From Clostridiaceae bacterium (lineage in GTDB: Bacteria; Bacillota; Clostridia; Oscillospirales; QAMX01): a stretch of 22,767 nt of DNA. The notes beneath the pieces were generated by a model that saw only the letters and a list, made by a program, of their open reading frames with translations, did not search any database and was not told the DNA's origin. Location of the stretch: positions 1 through 22,767 of the forward strand of contig JAEDGJ010000019.1 of the NCBI GenBank assembly GCA_016297585.1, written 5' to 3'. This document shows, piece by piece, positions 1 through 6,763 of the stretch. Each line of letters begins with the position of its first letter. Position 1 is the stretch's first letter. Made by a program: the position numbers and the translations under genes.

Positions 1-21
1 GTTATGATTCACGGAAAATAT

Positions 22-38
22 TTATCGAAAAACGATAA
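22..38. promoter_or_regulatory. Small dyad upstream of the -35 box
   Basis: A perfect 6-bp inverted repeat, TTATCG-AAAAA-CGATAA, sits 8 nt upstream of the -35 hexamer. Its position would suit an activator site, but a repeat this short in an A/T-rich leader could be chance. No regulator can be assigned. Confidence 0.25.
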
Positions 39-45
39 GAAGATA

Positions 46-74
46 TTGACATTCGACGAAGACTGTGGTATGCT
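46..74 (+). promoter_or_regulatory. Sigma-A-type promoter for the DUF4173 gene
   Basis: The -35 box TTGACA (46-51) is perfect, the spacer is 17 nt, and the -10 box is TATGCT (69-74) preceded by a TG dinucleotide (extended -10). Transcription would start near 81, giving a leader of about 50 nt before the ATG at 134. This is read directly from the sequence; activity is inferred. Confidence 0.8.
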
Positions 75-133
75 GTGACTGTGGAGAGAGGGGCAAAGGA
101 AAAAAACAAGGAAAAAAGGAGCGATAGGAAACG

Positions 134-1621
134 ATGGATCAGATCAAGACCGGTGAAATACCCGAAAAGAAGGCGTTCCTGTGCGACGGCGCGGAGTCGC
201 GGCTTCTGGTGCTGGCGTTCGGAATGGGGTATCTGTTTGTCAGGTTCCTTCTGGGCGCCGGCGCGGGGCTTGCGGTCGTCCTGTTCATGGCGGGCGTGTA
301 CCTGACGACGGCGGCGTACATGCGGGCGGCGAAAATGCGGCCGGTATGGAGCGGCATGACGCTGTTCTGGACGGCGCTGACGGTGCTGCTGACGGTGCCC
401 TTTGTGCTGTTCGACGGGCACAACGGACAGATGACGGCGCTGCTGTTTTTCCTCGTATGCACCGCCGCGGTGCAGCTTTACAGCATGCTCGGCTGCGGCA
501 CGCACGGCTTTACGGAGCGCGCGTATCTGGACTGGGCGAACGCGGTGTTTGTGACGCCGTTTTCGAATCTCGGCGCATCCTGGCAGACGCTCGGATGCCG
601 CATCCGGGAGGGACGGGGGAAGACCCTGCTCGGCGTGCTGATCGGCGCGGTCGCGGGACTGCCGGTGCTCGCGATGCTGGCGCTGCTGCTCCAGAGCGCG
701 GACGGCGTGTTCGAGACGGTGCTGACGCGCGGCCTTGCCTGGATCGACACGCAGGTGGGCACCGAGCTCGGCTGCGCGCTCGGCGGCATCCCGTTTGCGA
801 TGATGGCGTTCGGCATCCTGTACGGCTGCCGGAGAAAGACGCGGATCGCCGCCATCCGGGAGGCGGAGACGGGAAAAGTGCGCCGGATCCCGGCCAGCGC
901 GGCGTATGGCGTGCTCGTGCCGATCGTTCTGCTGTATCTTATGTATCTTACGTCGCAGCTTGCCTACTTCTTTTCCGGCTTCGCGGGACTCCTGCCGGAA
1001 GGGTATACCTACGCGGAATACGCCCGGCGCGGGTTTTTCGAGCTGTGCGCGGTCTGCGTCGTCAATCTGGTGCTGATCGCGCTGATCCCGGCGCTGTTCC
1101 AGCTGAAAAAAGGCGTGACCAGCGCGTTCTGCACGTTCTTTGTGCTGTTTTCTCTGGTGCTGACCGGCACGGCGGCGTCGAAGATGGTGCTGTATGTGCG
1201 GATGTACGGTCTGACGCCGCTGCGGGCGCAGACGATGTGGTTCATGCTGGCGCTGGCACTGGCGTTTGTCTGCATTTTCGTCCGCCTGTACGTCCCGCGC
1301 TTCCCGCTGGTGCGGACGCTTGCGGTCGCCGCGGCGGCGATGCTGCTCGTTTTTGCCTATACGGATGCCGACGTGATCTCCGTGTCCTATAACCTGCACG
1401 CGATCGAGGACGGGCGGCTCGCACCCGACGATCCCGAGCTGACCTTTGCGGGCTTTTCCGGAGAGGAGCTTGCGCAGATGTCCGACGGCATCGAGCCGTA
1501 TCTGCGGAAATATGTGAACCCGCTGGCGGATTCGCTGCTGATGTCGCGGCAGCGGGACCGGGCGGACTATCGGGAGAGCGTGCTGTACTGGAATCTCGCG
1601 TCGCAGCGCGCAAAGCGGTAA
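134..1621 (+). CDS. DUF4173 family polytopic membrane protein
   Basis: A 495-residue integral membrane protein with about ten hydrophobic segments (roughly residues 24-60, 75-93, 99-118, 163-188, 213-231, 256-279, 302-323, 329-346, 366-386 and 394-410). The region around 277-303 (SGFAGLLPEGYTYAEYARR, then GFFEL) and the RMYGLTPLR block near 356 match the DUF4173 (DUF4153-like) signature of Firmicutes. The hydrophilic N-terminus and the C-terminal 80 residues lack membrane segments. The ATG at 134 follows an AAAGGAG at 115-121. The biochemical function of the family is not known. The gene is a monocistron between its own promoter and a terminator. I am sure of the gene and fairly sure of the family. 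Confidence 0.85.
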   Translation: MDQIKTGEIPEKKAFLCDGAESRLLVLAFGMGYLFVRFLLGAGAGLAVVLFMAGVYLTTAAYMRAAKMRPVWSGMTLFWTALTVLLTVPFVLFDGHNGQMTALLFFLVCTAAVQLYSMLGCGTHGFTERAYLDWANAVFVTPFSNLGASWQTLGCRIREGRGKTLLGVLIGAVAGLPVLAMLALLLQSADGVFETVLTRGLAWIDTQVGTELGCALGGIPFAMMAFGILYGCRRKTRIAAIREAETGKVRRIPASAAYGVLVPIVLLYLMYLTSQLAYFFSGFAGLLPEGYTYAEYARRGFFELCAVCVVNLVLIALIPALFQLKKGVTSAFCTFFVLFSLVLTGTAASKMVLYVRMYGLTPLRAQTMWFMLALALAFVCIFVRLYVPRFPLVRTLAVAAAAMLLVFAYTDADVISVSYNLHAIEDGRLAPDDPELTFAGFSGEELAQMSDGIEPYLRKYVNPLADSLLMSRQRDRADYRESVLYWNLASQRAKR

Positions 1622-1636
1622 AAACCCCATAAAACG

Positions 1637-1671
1637 GCGCCGGAAGAGCGTTTTGCGGACTCTTCCGGCGC
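1637..1671. terminator. Bidirectional intrinsic terminator
   Basis: A perfect 12-bp stem (GCGCCGGAAGAG with CTCTTCCGGCGC) and an 11-nt loop are followed by TTTTT on the plus strand. On the minus strand the stem is followed by CGTTTT. It lies between convergent genes, DUF4173 (+) and the alarmone synthetase (-), and probably ends both transcripts. Confidence 0.85.
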
Positions 1672-1694
1672 TTTTTATGTATGGAAGGGGAAAA

Positions 1695-2405
1695 TCAGTT
1701 GATGATATGCGTCGCGGGCGGCTGCTGATCCTTTTCGAGCAGCTTCTGATGGATCTCCTGCATCCGGACGTCGAGCGCTGCCGCCGCTTCGGCGCAGTCG
1801 CGCAGCTCGTCGCGCAGCGCGGGAGGGACGTCGTCCTCCTTTTTATAGCGCATCTCGTGATCGAGACTGGCCCAGAAGTCCATCGCGATCGTGCGGATCT
1901 GCACCTCGACGGGCACCATCTCGCGCCGCTCGGCCAGAAAAACGGGCACGCTGACGACGAGATGAAGGCTGCGGTAGCCGTTGGCCTTCGGATGGGCGAT
2001 GTAATTGCGGGTGCGGATGGGCGTGATGTCGTCCTGCGTGATCAGCAGCTCCGCCATGCGGTAGATGTCGTCGATGTAGTAGCATATGACGCGGATGCCG
2101 GCGATGTCGAGGATGTTTTCGCGCATGGAATCGAGGGTGACGGGCAGGTCCCGGCGCTTGAGCTTTTCGATGATGCTGCGGGGCGTTTTCAGCCGCGTTT
2201 CCATGTGATGGATGGGATTGTGGTCGTAGCGCACCTGAAATTCCTCGTCCAGGATCTCGAGCTTGGTGCGCACCTCCCGGATACCGGCGTCATAGAGCTG
2301 GCGGAGATTGATAAAATCGCGGAGGTTCTGAAAAAGAGGGGAATCGGCGTTTTCCTCAAAGAGACTGTCGCTGGTGTTGAGACCGAAGAGTTCTTTATAC
2401 TGCAA
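1695..2405 (-). CDS. Small alarmone synthetase, GTP pyrophosphokinase (RelQ/YjbM-like)
   Basis: A 236-residue stand-alone RelA/SpoT-type synthetase domain that would make (p)ppGpp from ATP and GDP/GTP in the cytoplasm. Visible motifs are the basic RLKTPRSIIEKLKRR (71-85), DIAGIR (100-105), the substrate-loop motif HPKANGYRSLH (138-148), EVQIRT (167-172) and DFWASLDHEMRYK (176-188). There is no hydrolase HD domain and no TGS or ACT domain, and the length fits the small synthetases rather than the 700-residue Rel. The start is TTG at 2405, supported by AAAGGAG nine bases upstream. It lies 15 nt after the TetR gene, with its ribosome binding site overlapping that gene's stop, so the two should be co-transcribed. 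RelQ, RelP or SAS1 subtype cannot be settled by eye. Confidence 0.9.
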   Translation of the reverse strand: MQYKELFGLNTSDSLFEENADSPLFQNLRDFINLRQLYDAGIREVRTKLEILDEEFQVRYDHNPIHHMETRLKTPRSIIEKLKRRDLPVTLDSMRENILDIAGIRVICYYIDDIYRMAELLITQDDITPIRTRNYIAHPKANGYRSLHLVVSVPVFLAERREMVPVEVQIRTIAMDFWASLDHEMRYKKEDDVPPALRDELRDCAEAAAALDVRMQEIHQKLLEKDQQPPATHIIN

Positions 2406-2420
2406 GACGAAGCGCTCCTT

Positions 2421-2981
2421 TTATTCTTTGTCCCTGCCGAGATGACTCTGGCGCAGAGAGCTTTCGGCGAGGCCGAGCATGGCGTTTTTCAGGAGGGTCA
2501 CATAGGTATCGGCGTTCATGTCCGGATTCTCCGTCAGCCAGCGGCGCACGGACATGATGAAAGCGTCGGAGAAAAAGGTCTGATAAAATTCAATGTTTTC
2601 GTCGCCCGCCAGAAGGTCCGACATCTGATAGGTGATTAAGGGGCGCAGAAGCGATGCAAAATAATCGGAGAAGGCGTTCTGACCGGTAATGGTAAGGGCG
2701 TTTGCGTAGAAGCGGCGGTTTTCATAGAGATAAGTACAGGCGTCCCGAAGAATGCCCCAGCCCGTATAGGCGTCCCGTGCGGAAAGCGTCGAAACGAACT
2801 CGGTATAAAAAATCCAGTTGACAAGATCATATTTATCGATAAAATGGTAGTAGAAGCTTTTGCGGTTCATACCGCAGCGCTCACAGATGTCGCCGACGCT
2901 GATCTTCTGGAACGGACGCTCCGTCATCAGCTCCTTCATGGCGGACGCCAGCGCTTTTTTGGTGAGATTGGAATCCGGCAA
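2421..2981 (-). CDS. TetR/AcrR family transcriptional regulator
   Basis: A 186-residue regulator. The N-terminal helix-turn-helix (about residues 25-56) contains ISVGDICERCGMNRKSFYYHF, continuing to DKYDLVNW. This is the TetR DNA-binding domain in the variant seen with the C-terminal TetR_C_8-type ligand domain (DhaS-like proteins). Residues 75-180 are helical and hydrophobic, as expected for ligand binding and dimerisation. The start is TTG at 2981 with GAGGTG seven bases upstream; no ATG gives a better N-terminus. It is first in a two-gene operon with the alarmone synthetase and lies behind a promoter overlapped by a palindrome, so self-regulation is likely. The ligand is unknown. It could be an activator rather than a repressor, since both occur in this subgroup. 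Confidence 0.88.
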   Translation of the reverse strand: MPDSNLTKKALASAMKELMTERPFQKISVGDICERCGMNRKSFYYHFIDKYDLVNWIFYTEFVSTLSARDAYTGWGILRDACTYLYENRRFYANALTITGQNAFSDYFASLLRPLITYQMSDLLAGDENIEFYQTFFSDAFIMSVRRWLTENPDMNADTYVTLLKNAMLGLAESSLRQSHLGRDKE

Positions 2982-3009
2982 GAACGTTCACCTCGGTTCT
3001 TCGAAACAC

Positions 3010-3043
3010 TTTTCACTCATATTGTATCGTAATAAAGTGAAAA
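3010..3043. promoter_or_regulatory. Inverted repeat over the tetR promoter, candidate operator
   Basis: Perfect 8-bp arms TTTTCACT (3010-3017) and AGTGAAAA (3036-3043) flank 18 bp that include the -10 box and most of the spacer. The predicted transcription start falls inside the left arm. Such an arrangement suits a TetR-type dimer or pair of dimers blocking RNA polymerase. The repeat is seen directly; binding by the adjacent regulator is inference. Confidence 0.55.
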
Positions 3044-3049
3044 ATGCAA
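3021..3049 (-). promoter_or_regulatory. Sigma-A-type promoter of the tetR-alarmone synthetase operon
   Basis: On the minus strand the -35 box is TTGCAT (3044-3049), the spacer is exactly 17 nt, and the -10 box is TACAAT (3021-3026). The predicted start near 3014 gives a leader of about 33 nt to the TTG start codon. Confidence 0.8.
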
Positions 3050-3200
3050 TAGAAAAATATTAAACTCTTTGGAATGCACAGGGCATCCCTCCGAAAACGG
3101 TGCGTCTTTGGCGATTCCTACGATTCCGTTCCGGACATGGAACCTTTTATCCCCGGCTCCCGTCATAGAACCCAGAACAACAAAAAAAGGAGTACACCCG

Positions 3201-3773
3201 ATGAAAAAACTTGTTTGCATCCTGCTTGCCTGCGCTTTTGCGCTGACGCTTTCCGCCTGCGCCGGTCAAAACGGCAACGCGACCACGACGCCGATCGCGA
3301 CGACCGGTACGACCGCCGCGACGACGGAAGCCACGACGACGACCACGACGACTGCTGCGACGACCACCACGACCGAAGCGACGACCGCCGCCCAGGACGG
3401 CGAGAGCCTGGAGAGCATCATGGACAGCATCCTCGAGGGTGTCGAGACGCCGAAGGCGCAGACGATGCCGGTAGAGGACGAGCTCTGGGAAAACTTTGTG
3501 TTTGTCAAAAAGCCCGAGGGCGCTGAGGCGGTCGTGTCGGAGGCGATGATCAACGCCATCGCGCATTCCGTCGTGCTGGTCCGCACCGCCGACGCGGAGG
3601 AAGCGGAAACGCTCGCCGGTGAGATCGAGAAGAACGCCGACCCGCGCAAGTGGATCTGCGTGGAAGCGGACAAGGTCGCGGTCAGCGTCCATGACAATGT
3701 GATCCTGCTGTGCATGTCCAACACGGAGACCTGCGACGCGATCGTGAAGAATTTCGACGCGCTCTGGGCATAA
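3201..3773 (+). CDS. Putative lipoprotein with Thr-rich linker (possibly DUF4358-like)
   Basis: A 190-residue secreted lipoprotein. The N-terminus has two lysines, a hydrophobic stretch, and a lipobox LSAC with the lipidated cysteine at residue 20. Residues 27-64 are almost only Thr and Ala with a few Glu, encoded by ACG/ACC/GCG-rich DNA (3279-3392), and probably form a flexible spacer from the membrane. The folded part (about 68-190) holds a block with INAIAHSVVLVR, a two-residue-per-turn charged helix, and KWICVEADKVAVSVHDN followed by VILLCMSN. This layout resembles clostridial DUF4358-type lipoproteins, but I cannot confirm the family. The ATG at 3201 follows AAAGGAG (3186-3192) and is preferred over an in-frame start at 3069 that lacks a signal peptide. 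No function can be given. Confidence 0.82.
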   Translation: MKKLVCILLACAFALTLSACAGQNGNATTTPIATTGTTAATTEATTTTTTTAATTTTTEATTAAQDGESLESIMDSILEGVETPKAQTMPVEDELWENFVFVKKPEGAEAVVSEAMINAIAHSVVLVRTADAEEAETLAGEIEKNADPRKWICVEADKVAVSVHDNVILLCMSNTETCDAIVKNFDALWA

Positions 3774-3816
3774 GTTTGCGCACCCGATCCCGGGTATTAT
3801 TGACTGCCGCATAGGA

Positions 3817-3857
3817 AAAGCCGGAACCGATTCCTCTGGAAAAATCGTTCCGGCTTT
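3817..3857 (+). terminator. Intrinsic terminator after the lipoprotein gene
   Basis: The stem AAAGCCGGAACCGAT pairs with ATCGTTCCGGCTTT with one bulged C, followed by CTTT. It ends only 22 nt before the acyltransferase start, within that gene's probable leader, so it either separates the two units or attenuates read-through. Confidence 0.75.
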
Positions 3858-3879
3858 CTTTGGCGGAAGGGAGAAAACC

Positions 3880-5283
3880 ATGCTGTTTTCCAGTATCAGC
3901 TTTCTGTACGGGTTCCTGCCCATCGTGCTGGCCGCGTACTTTCTCGTGCCGAAGCGGGGACGCAATCTCGTACTGCTTGCCGCGTCGCTGATCTTCTACT
4001 TTTTCGGCGAACCGGTCTACACGGCGCTGCTGATCTTCTCGTCGCTGTCCGACTACGCGCACAGCCTGTTTATCGAAAAGCACCGCGGGACGGCTGCGGC
4101 AAAGGCGGCGCTCGTCTCGTCGATCGTCATCAATCTCGGGCTGCTGGGGTTTTTCAAGTACGCGGATTTCCTGATCGCCGCGGTCAACACGGTACTCGGG
4201 CTGGAGATCCCGCTGCTCCATGTTGCGCTGCCGATCGGCATCAGCTTCTTCACGTTCCAGACGATGAGCTATACGATCGACGTCTACCGCGGCGAGGTGC
4301 ATGCCGAGCGCAGCCTGCTGTCGCTCGCGACCTTCGTCTGCCTGTTCCCGCAGCTCATCGCGGGGCCGATCGTGCGCTATTCCGACATCGCCGGGGAGCT
4401 TTCCGACCGGCGCTCGACGCTTTCCGGCGTGTCCGACGGACTGCGGCGGTTCTGCATGGGGCTTTCGAAAAAGGTGCTGATCGCGAACGCCTGCGGAGAG
4501 CTCTGCGAGACGTTCCGCTCGTGCGGCGAAAAGAGCGTGCTGTTTTACTGGATCTATGCCGTGGCGTTCACCCTGCAGATCTACTTCGACTTTTCCGGCT
4601 ATTCCGACATGGCGATCGGACTCGGCCGCGTTTTCGGCTTCTCCTTCCCCGAAAACTTCGACTATCCCTACCTGTCGCGCTCCGTCACCGAGTTCTGGCG
4701 GCGCTGGCACATGACGCTCGGCGGCTGGTTCCGGGATTATGTCTATATCCCGCTCGGCGGCAACCGCGTATCGAAGGCGAAATGGGTGCGCAACCTCTTT
4801 GTCGTCTGGATGCTGACGGGGCTCTGGCACGGCGCGGCGTGGAATTTCGTGCTGTGGGGGCTGCTGTTCGGCGTCCTGCTCGCGGTTGAGAAGCTCTGGC
4901 TCGGCAGACGGCTCGAACGCGCGCCGGGGGGCGTGCGGCATCTGTATGTGATGCTCCTCGTCGTTTTGAGCTTCGTCCTGTTCAACGCGGACGGGCTTGC
5001 GGGTGCGGCGGGAGATTTTGCGGGGCTGTTCGGGCTTGCCGGACTGCCGTTTTCGAACGCGGTCACGCTCTACTACCTGAAAAGCTATGCGGTGCTGATG
5101 CTTTTCGGCGTGATCGGCGCGACGCCGCTTGCAAAGCGCGGCTGGGAGCGCGTTCGAAGCTCCGCGGCGGGCGAGCGGGTGCTGACGGTGCTGGAGCCGG
5201 CGGGGATCGCCGTGCTGCTGCTTGTTGTGACGGCATTTCTCGTGGACGGCTCGTTTAATCCGTTCCTCTATTTCCGCTTCTGA
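3880..5283 (+). CDS. MBOAT family O-acyltransferase (AlgI/DltB-like)
   Basis: A 467-residue polytopic membrane acyltransferase that would move an acyl (usually acetyl) group across the membrane for attachment to a surface or secreted glycan. Motifs include ISFFTFQTMSYTIDVYRG (121-138), PQLIAGPIVRY (157-167), IYFDFSGYSDMAIGLGR (234-250), the conserved EFWRRWHMTLGGWFRDY (271-287, His277) and TGLWHGAAWNFVLWG (313-327), where His317 matches the essential MBOAT histidine. Length fits the family (about 460-520). The ATG follows GGAAGGGAG by six bases. The next gene begins 15 nt downstream and encodes a DHHW-family protein, its usual partner. The substrate is unknown: alginate is unlikely in this lineage, and no dlt genes are present. 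Confidence 0.92.
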   Translation: MLFSSISFLYGFLPIVLAAYFLVPKRGRNLVLLAASLIFYFFGEPVYTALLIFSSLSDYAHSLFIEKHRGTAAAKAALVSSIVINLGLLGFFKYADFLIAAVNTVLGLEIPLLHVALPIGISFFTFQTMSYTIDVYRGEVHAERSLLSLATFVCLFPQLIAGPIVRYSDIAGELSDRRSTLSGVSDGLRRFCMGLSKKVLIANACGELCETFRSCGEKSVLFYWIYAVAFTLQIYFDFSGYSDMAIGLGRVFGFSFPENFDYPYLSRSVTEFWRRWHMTLGGWFRDYVYIPLGGNRVSKAKWVRNLFVVWMLTGLWHGAAWNFVLWGLLFGVLLAVEKLWLGRRLERAPGGVRHLYVMLLVVLSFVLFNADGLAGAAGDFAGLFGLAGLPFSNAVTLYYLKSYAVLMLFGVIGATPLAKRGWERVRSSAAGERVLTVLEPAGIAVLLLVVTAFLVDGSFNPFLYFRF

Positions 5284-5298
5284 AAGGAGGGTGCGAAC

Positions 5299-6402
5299 AT
5301 GACGGCAAAGCTGCGTCAGCTTCTGACGGTTTCGGTGTTCTGCGCGCTGCTCGGGCTTCTGGGCATCCTGCATGTTGTGCTGCCGGACGAGGCCGTTTCG
5401 GTATCCGAACGGCGAAAGCTCGCATCCGTGCCGGAAATCAGCGCGGAGAAGCTGTTTTCCAGCGAGTTTTCGGACGACTTAGAGACCTATCTGCTCGATC
5501 ATTTCCCGCTGCGCGACCGGTTCCGCACGCTGAAGGCGTCCGTGCGCTTCGGCGTGTTCCGGCAGTCGGACAACAACGGCATCTACCTGCTCGAAACGGA
5601 CGGCGGCACGCAGGTCTGCAAGCAGGAATACCCGACAAAGGACGCTCAGGTGCAGCTTGCGATCCGGAAGATGAACGAAATATCCTCGAAGTACCTTGCG
5701 GGGATGAACGTCTGGTACGCCGTCGTGCCGGACAAGAACTATTACGCCGCGGAGCAGGCCGGTCAGCCGGGGCTGGACTACGACCGGATCTACGCGATGC
5801 TGCGCGAAGGGCTTCAGGGCATGACCGAGATCGACCTGCGGGACGTGCTGACGCTCGGGGACTACTACCGCACCGACACGCACTGGCGGCAGGAGCGGCT
5901 GGAGCCGGTCGTGGCAAGGCTTTCCGAGTCGATGGGGTTTTCCTATCGCTGGGCGTACGAGACGCGGACGCTTGCGCCCTTTTACGGGGTCTATTACGGC
6001 CAGTCGGCGCTGCCGGTCGAGCCGGACACGCTGAACTACCTGACAAACGCCGCGACGGAGCACGCGGTCGTGACCGCCGCGGAGCCGCCGGAGACGCTCG
6101 CCGTGTACACGCCGGAGCGCTTTGCGGGGATGGACGGCTACGACGTCTTTCTCGCGGGCGCCCAGGCGATCCTGACGGTTGAGAATCCGGACGCCGGAAC
6201 CGACCGGGAGCTGATCCTGTTCCGCGACTCGTTCGGGTCGTCGCTGGCGCCCCTGCTCGTCGATTCCTATTCGAAGATCACGCTGATCGATCTGCGCTAC
6301 GTCTCCTCGGCGATCCTTTCGGAATATGTGGATTTTGAGGATCAGGACGTCCTGTTCCTGTACAGCACGCTGGTGCTCAACAGCGGCGGCCTGCTGAAAT
6401 GA
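5299..6402 (+). CDS. DHHW family protein, extracytoplasmic partner of the MBOAT acyltransferase
   Basis: A 367-residue protein with one N-terminal membrane segment (about residues 8-28) and the rest probably outside the cell. Hallmarks are the early SERRKLASVPE and DHFPLRDRFR (67-76), the family motif DTHW (193-196) in YYRTDTHWRQE, and a C-terminal FRDSFGSSLAP (308-318), resembling the AlgJ/AlgX SGNH-like fold with Ser311 as a candidate nucleophile. In AlgJ-type proteins the Asp-His pair lies in the DTHW region. It probably takes the acyl group exported by the preceding gene's product and places it on a glycan. The ATG has AAAGGAGG eight bases upstream, and the 15-nt gap implies co-transcription. 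Family assignment is firm; substrate and exact reaction are inferred. Confidence 0.88.
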   Translation: MTAKLRQLLTVSVFCALLGLLGILHVVLPDEAVSVSERRKLASVPEISAEKLFSSEFSDDLETYLLDHFPLRDRFRTLKASVRFGVFRQSDNNGIYLLETDGGTQVCKQEYPTKDAQVQLAIRKMNEISSKYLAGMNVWYAVVPDKNYYAAEQAGQPGLDYDRIYAMLREGLQGMTEIDLRDVLTLGDYYRTDTHWRQERLEPVVARLSESMGFSYRWAYETRTLAPFYGVYYGQSALPVEPDTLNYLTNAATEHAVVTAAEPPETLAVYTPERFAGMDGYDVFLAGAQAILTVENPDAGTDRELILFRDSFGSSLAPLLVDSYSKITLIDLRYVSSAILSEYVDFEDQDVLFLYSTLVLNSGGLLK

Positions 6403-6404
6403 GA

Positions 6405-6454
6405 AAAAACCCGTCTTCCCCGTGCAAAAACACCTGTGGGGAAGGCGGGTTTTT
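6405..6454. terminator. Bidirectional intrinsic terminator
   Basis: A 17-bp stem (AAAAACCCGTCTTCCCC with GGGGAAGGCGGGTTTTT, one G-U/mismatch position) and a 16-nt loop. It lies 2 nt after the DHHW gene (+) and 4 nt after the DUF1294 gene (-), so it closes both the acyltransferase operon and the long minus-strand operon. Confidence 0.88.
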
Positions 6455-6458
6455 ATGT

Positions 6459-6743
6459 TCAGAGCAGGATGCAGACCGCGGCGGCGATCACAAGATGCAG
6501 AATCAGGATCGCGGGCATGCCGATGACGAAGGATCTGTGCTTTGTCTTATGCCGGAACGCGGCCATGCCGAGGTTCGCGCCGACGGAGCCGCCGATGAGC
6601 GCCGTGAAAAACAGCACCTTTTCCCGGATGCGGCGTGCACCGAGCTTCGCGCGGCGCTTGTCCGCGCCCATCTGCAAAAAGGAGACGAGATTGACGGCGA
6701 TGAGGTAGACGGCGAGGGGGAACAGAAAGACGTTGGCATCCAT
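6459..6743 (-). CDS. DUF1294 family small membrane protein
   Basis: A 94-residue protein with two or three membrane helices (about 5-24, 43-61, 73-93). The block FLQMGADKRRAKLGARRIREK (around 22-42), GGSVGANLGMAAFRHKT (51-67) and the basic loop following it are the DUF1294 signature (MGxDKRRA...R.PE, GG..GA..GM...RHKT). The usual PE of the motif is RE here. Function is unknown. The ATG at 6743 is the first good start; the nearest purine-rich site (GAAAGGA) is rather distant at about 13 nt. It lies 20 nt behind the sialidase-like gene and is the last gene before the shared terminator. Confidence 0.85.
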   Translation of the reverse strand: MDANVFLFPLAVYLIAVNLVSFLQMGADKRRAKLGARRIREKVLFFTALIGGSVGANLGMAAFRHKTKHRSFVIGMPAILILHLVIAAAVCILL

Positions 6744-6763
6744 GAAACGGGTACCGTCCTTTC

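Noticed and set aside
2..1630. 542-codon minus-strand frame over the DUF4173 gene
   Set aside because: Same-register antisense shadow, rich in Arg/His/Gln, with no ribosome binding site or domain; the sense frame has membrane helices and a family signature.
3069..3200. Longer start for the lipoprotein
   Set aside because: It would bury the signal peptide and lipobox 44 residues inside; the ATG at 3201 has a strong ribosome binding site.
3279..3392. CRISPR-like or tandem repeat array
   Set aside because: The periodicity is three bases and in frame, giving a Thr/Ala linker; there are no spacers or conserved repeat units.
3682..5373. 563-codon minus-strand frame over the MBOAT gene
   Set aside because: Antisense shadow in codon register; composition is Arg/Glu/Gln-rich low complexity.
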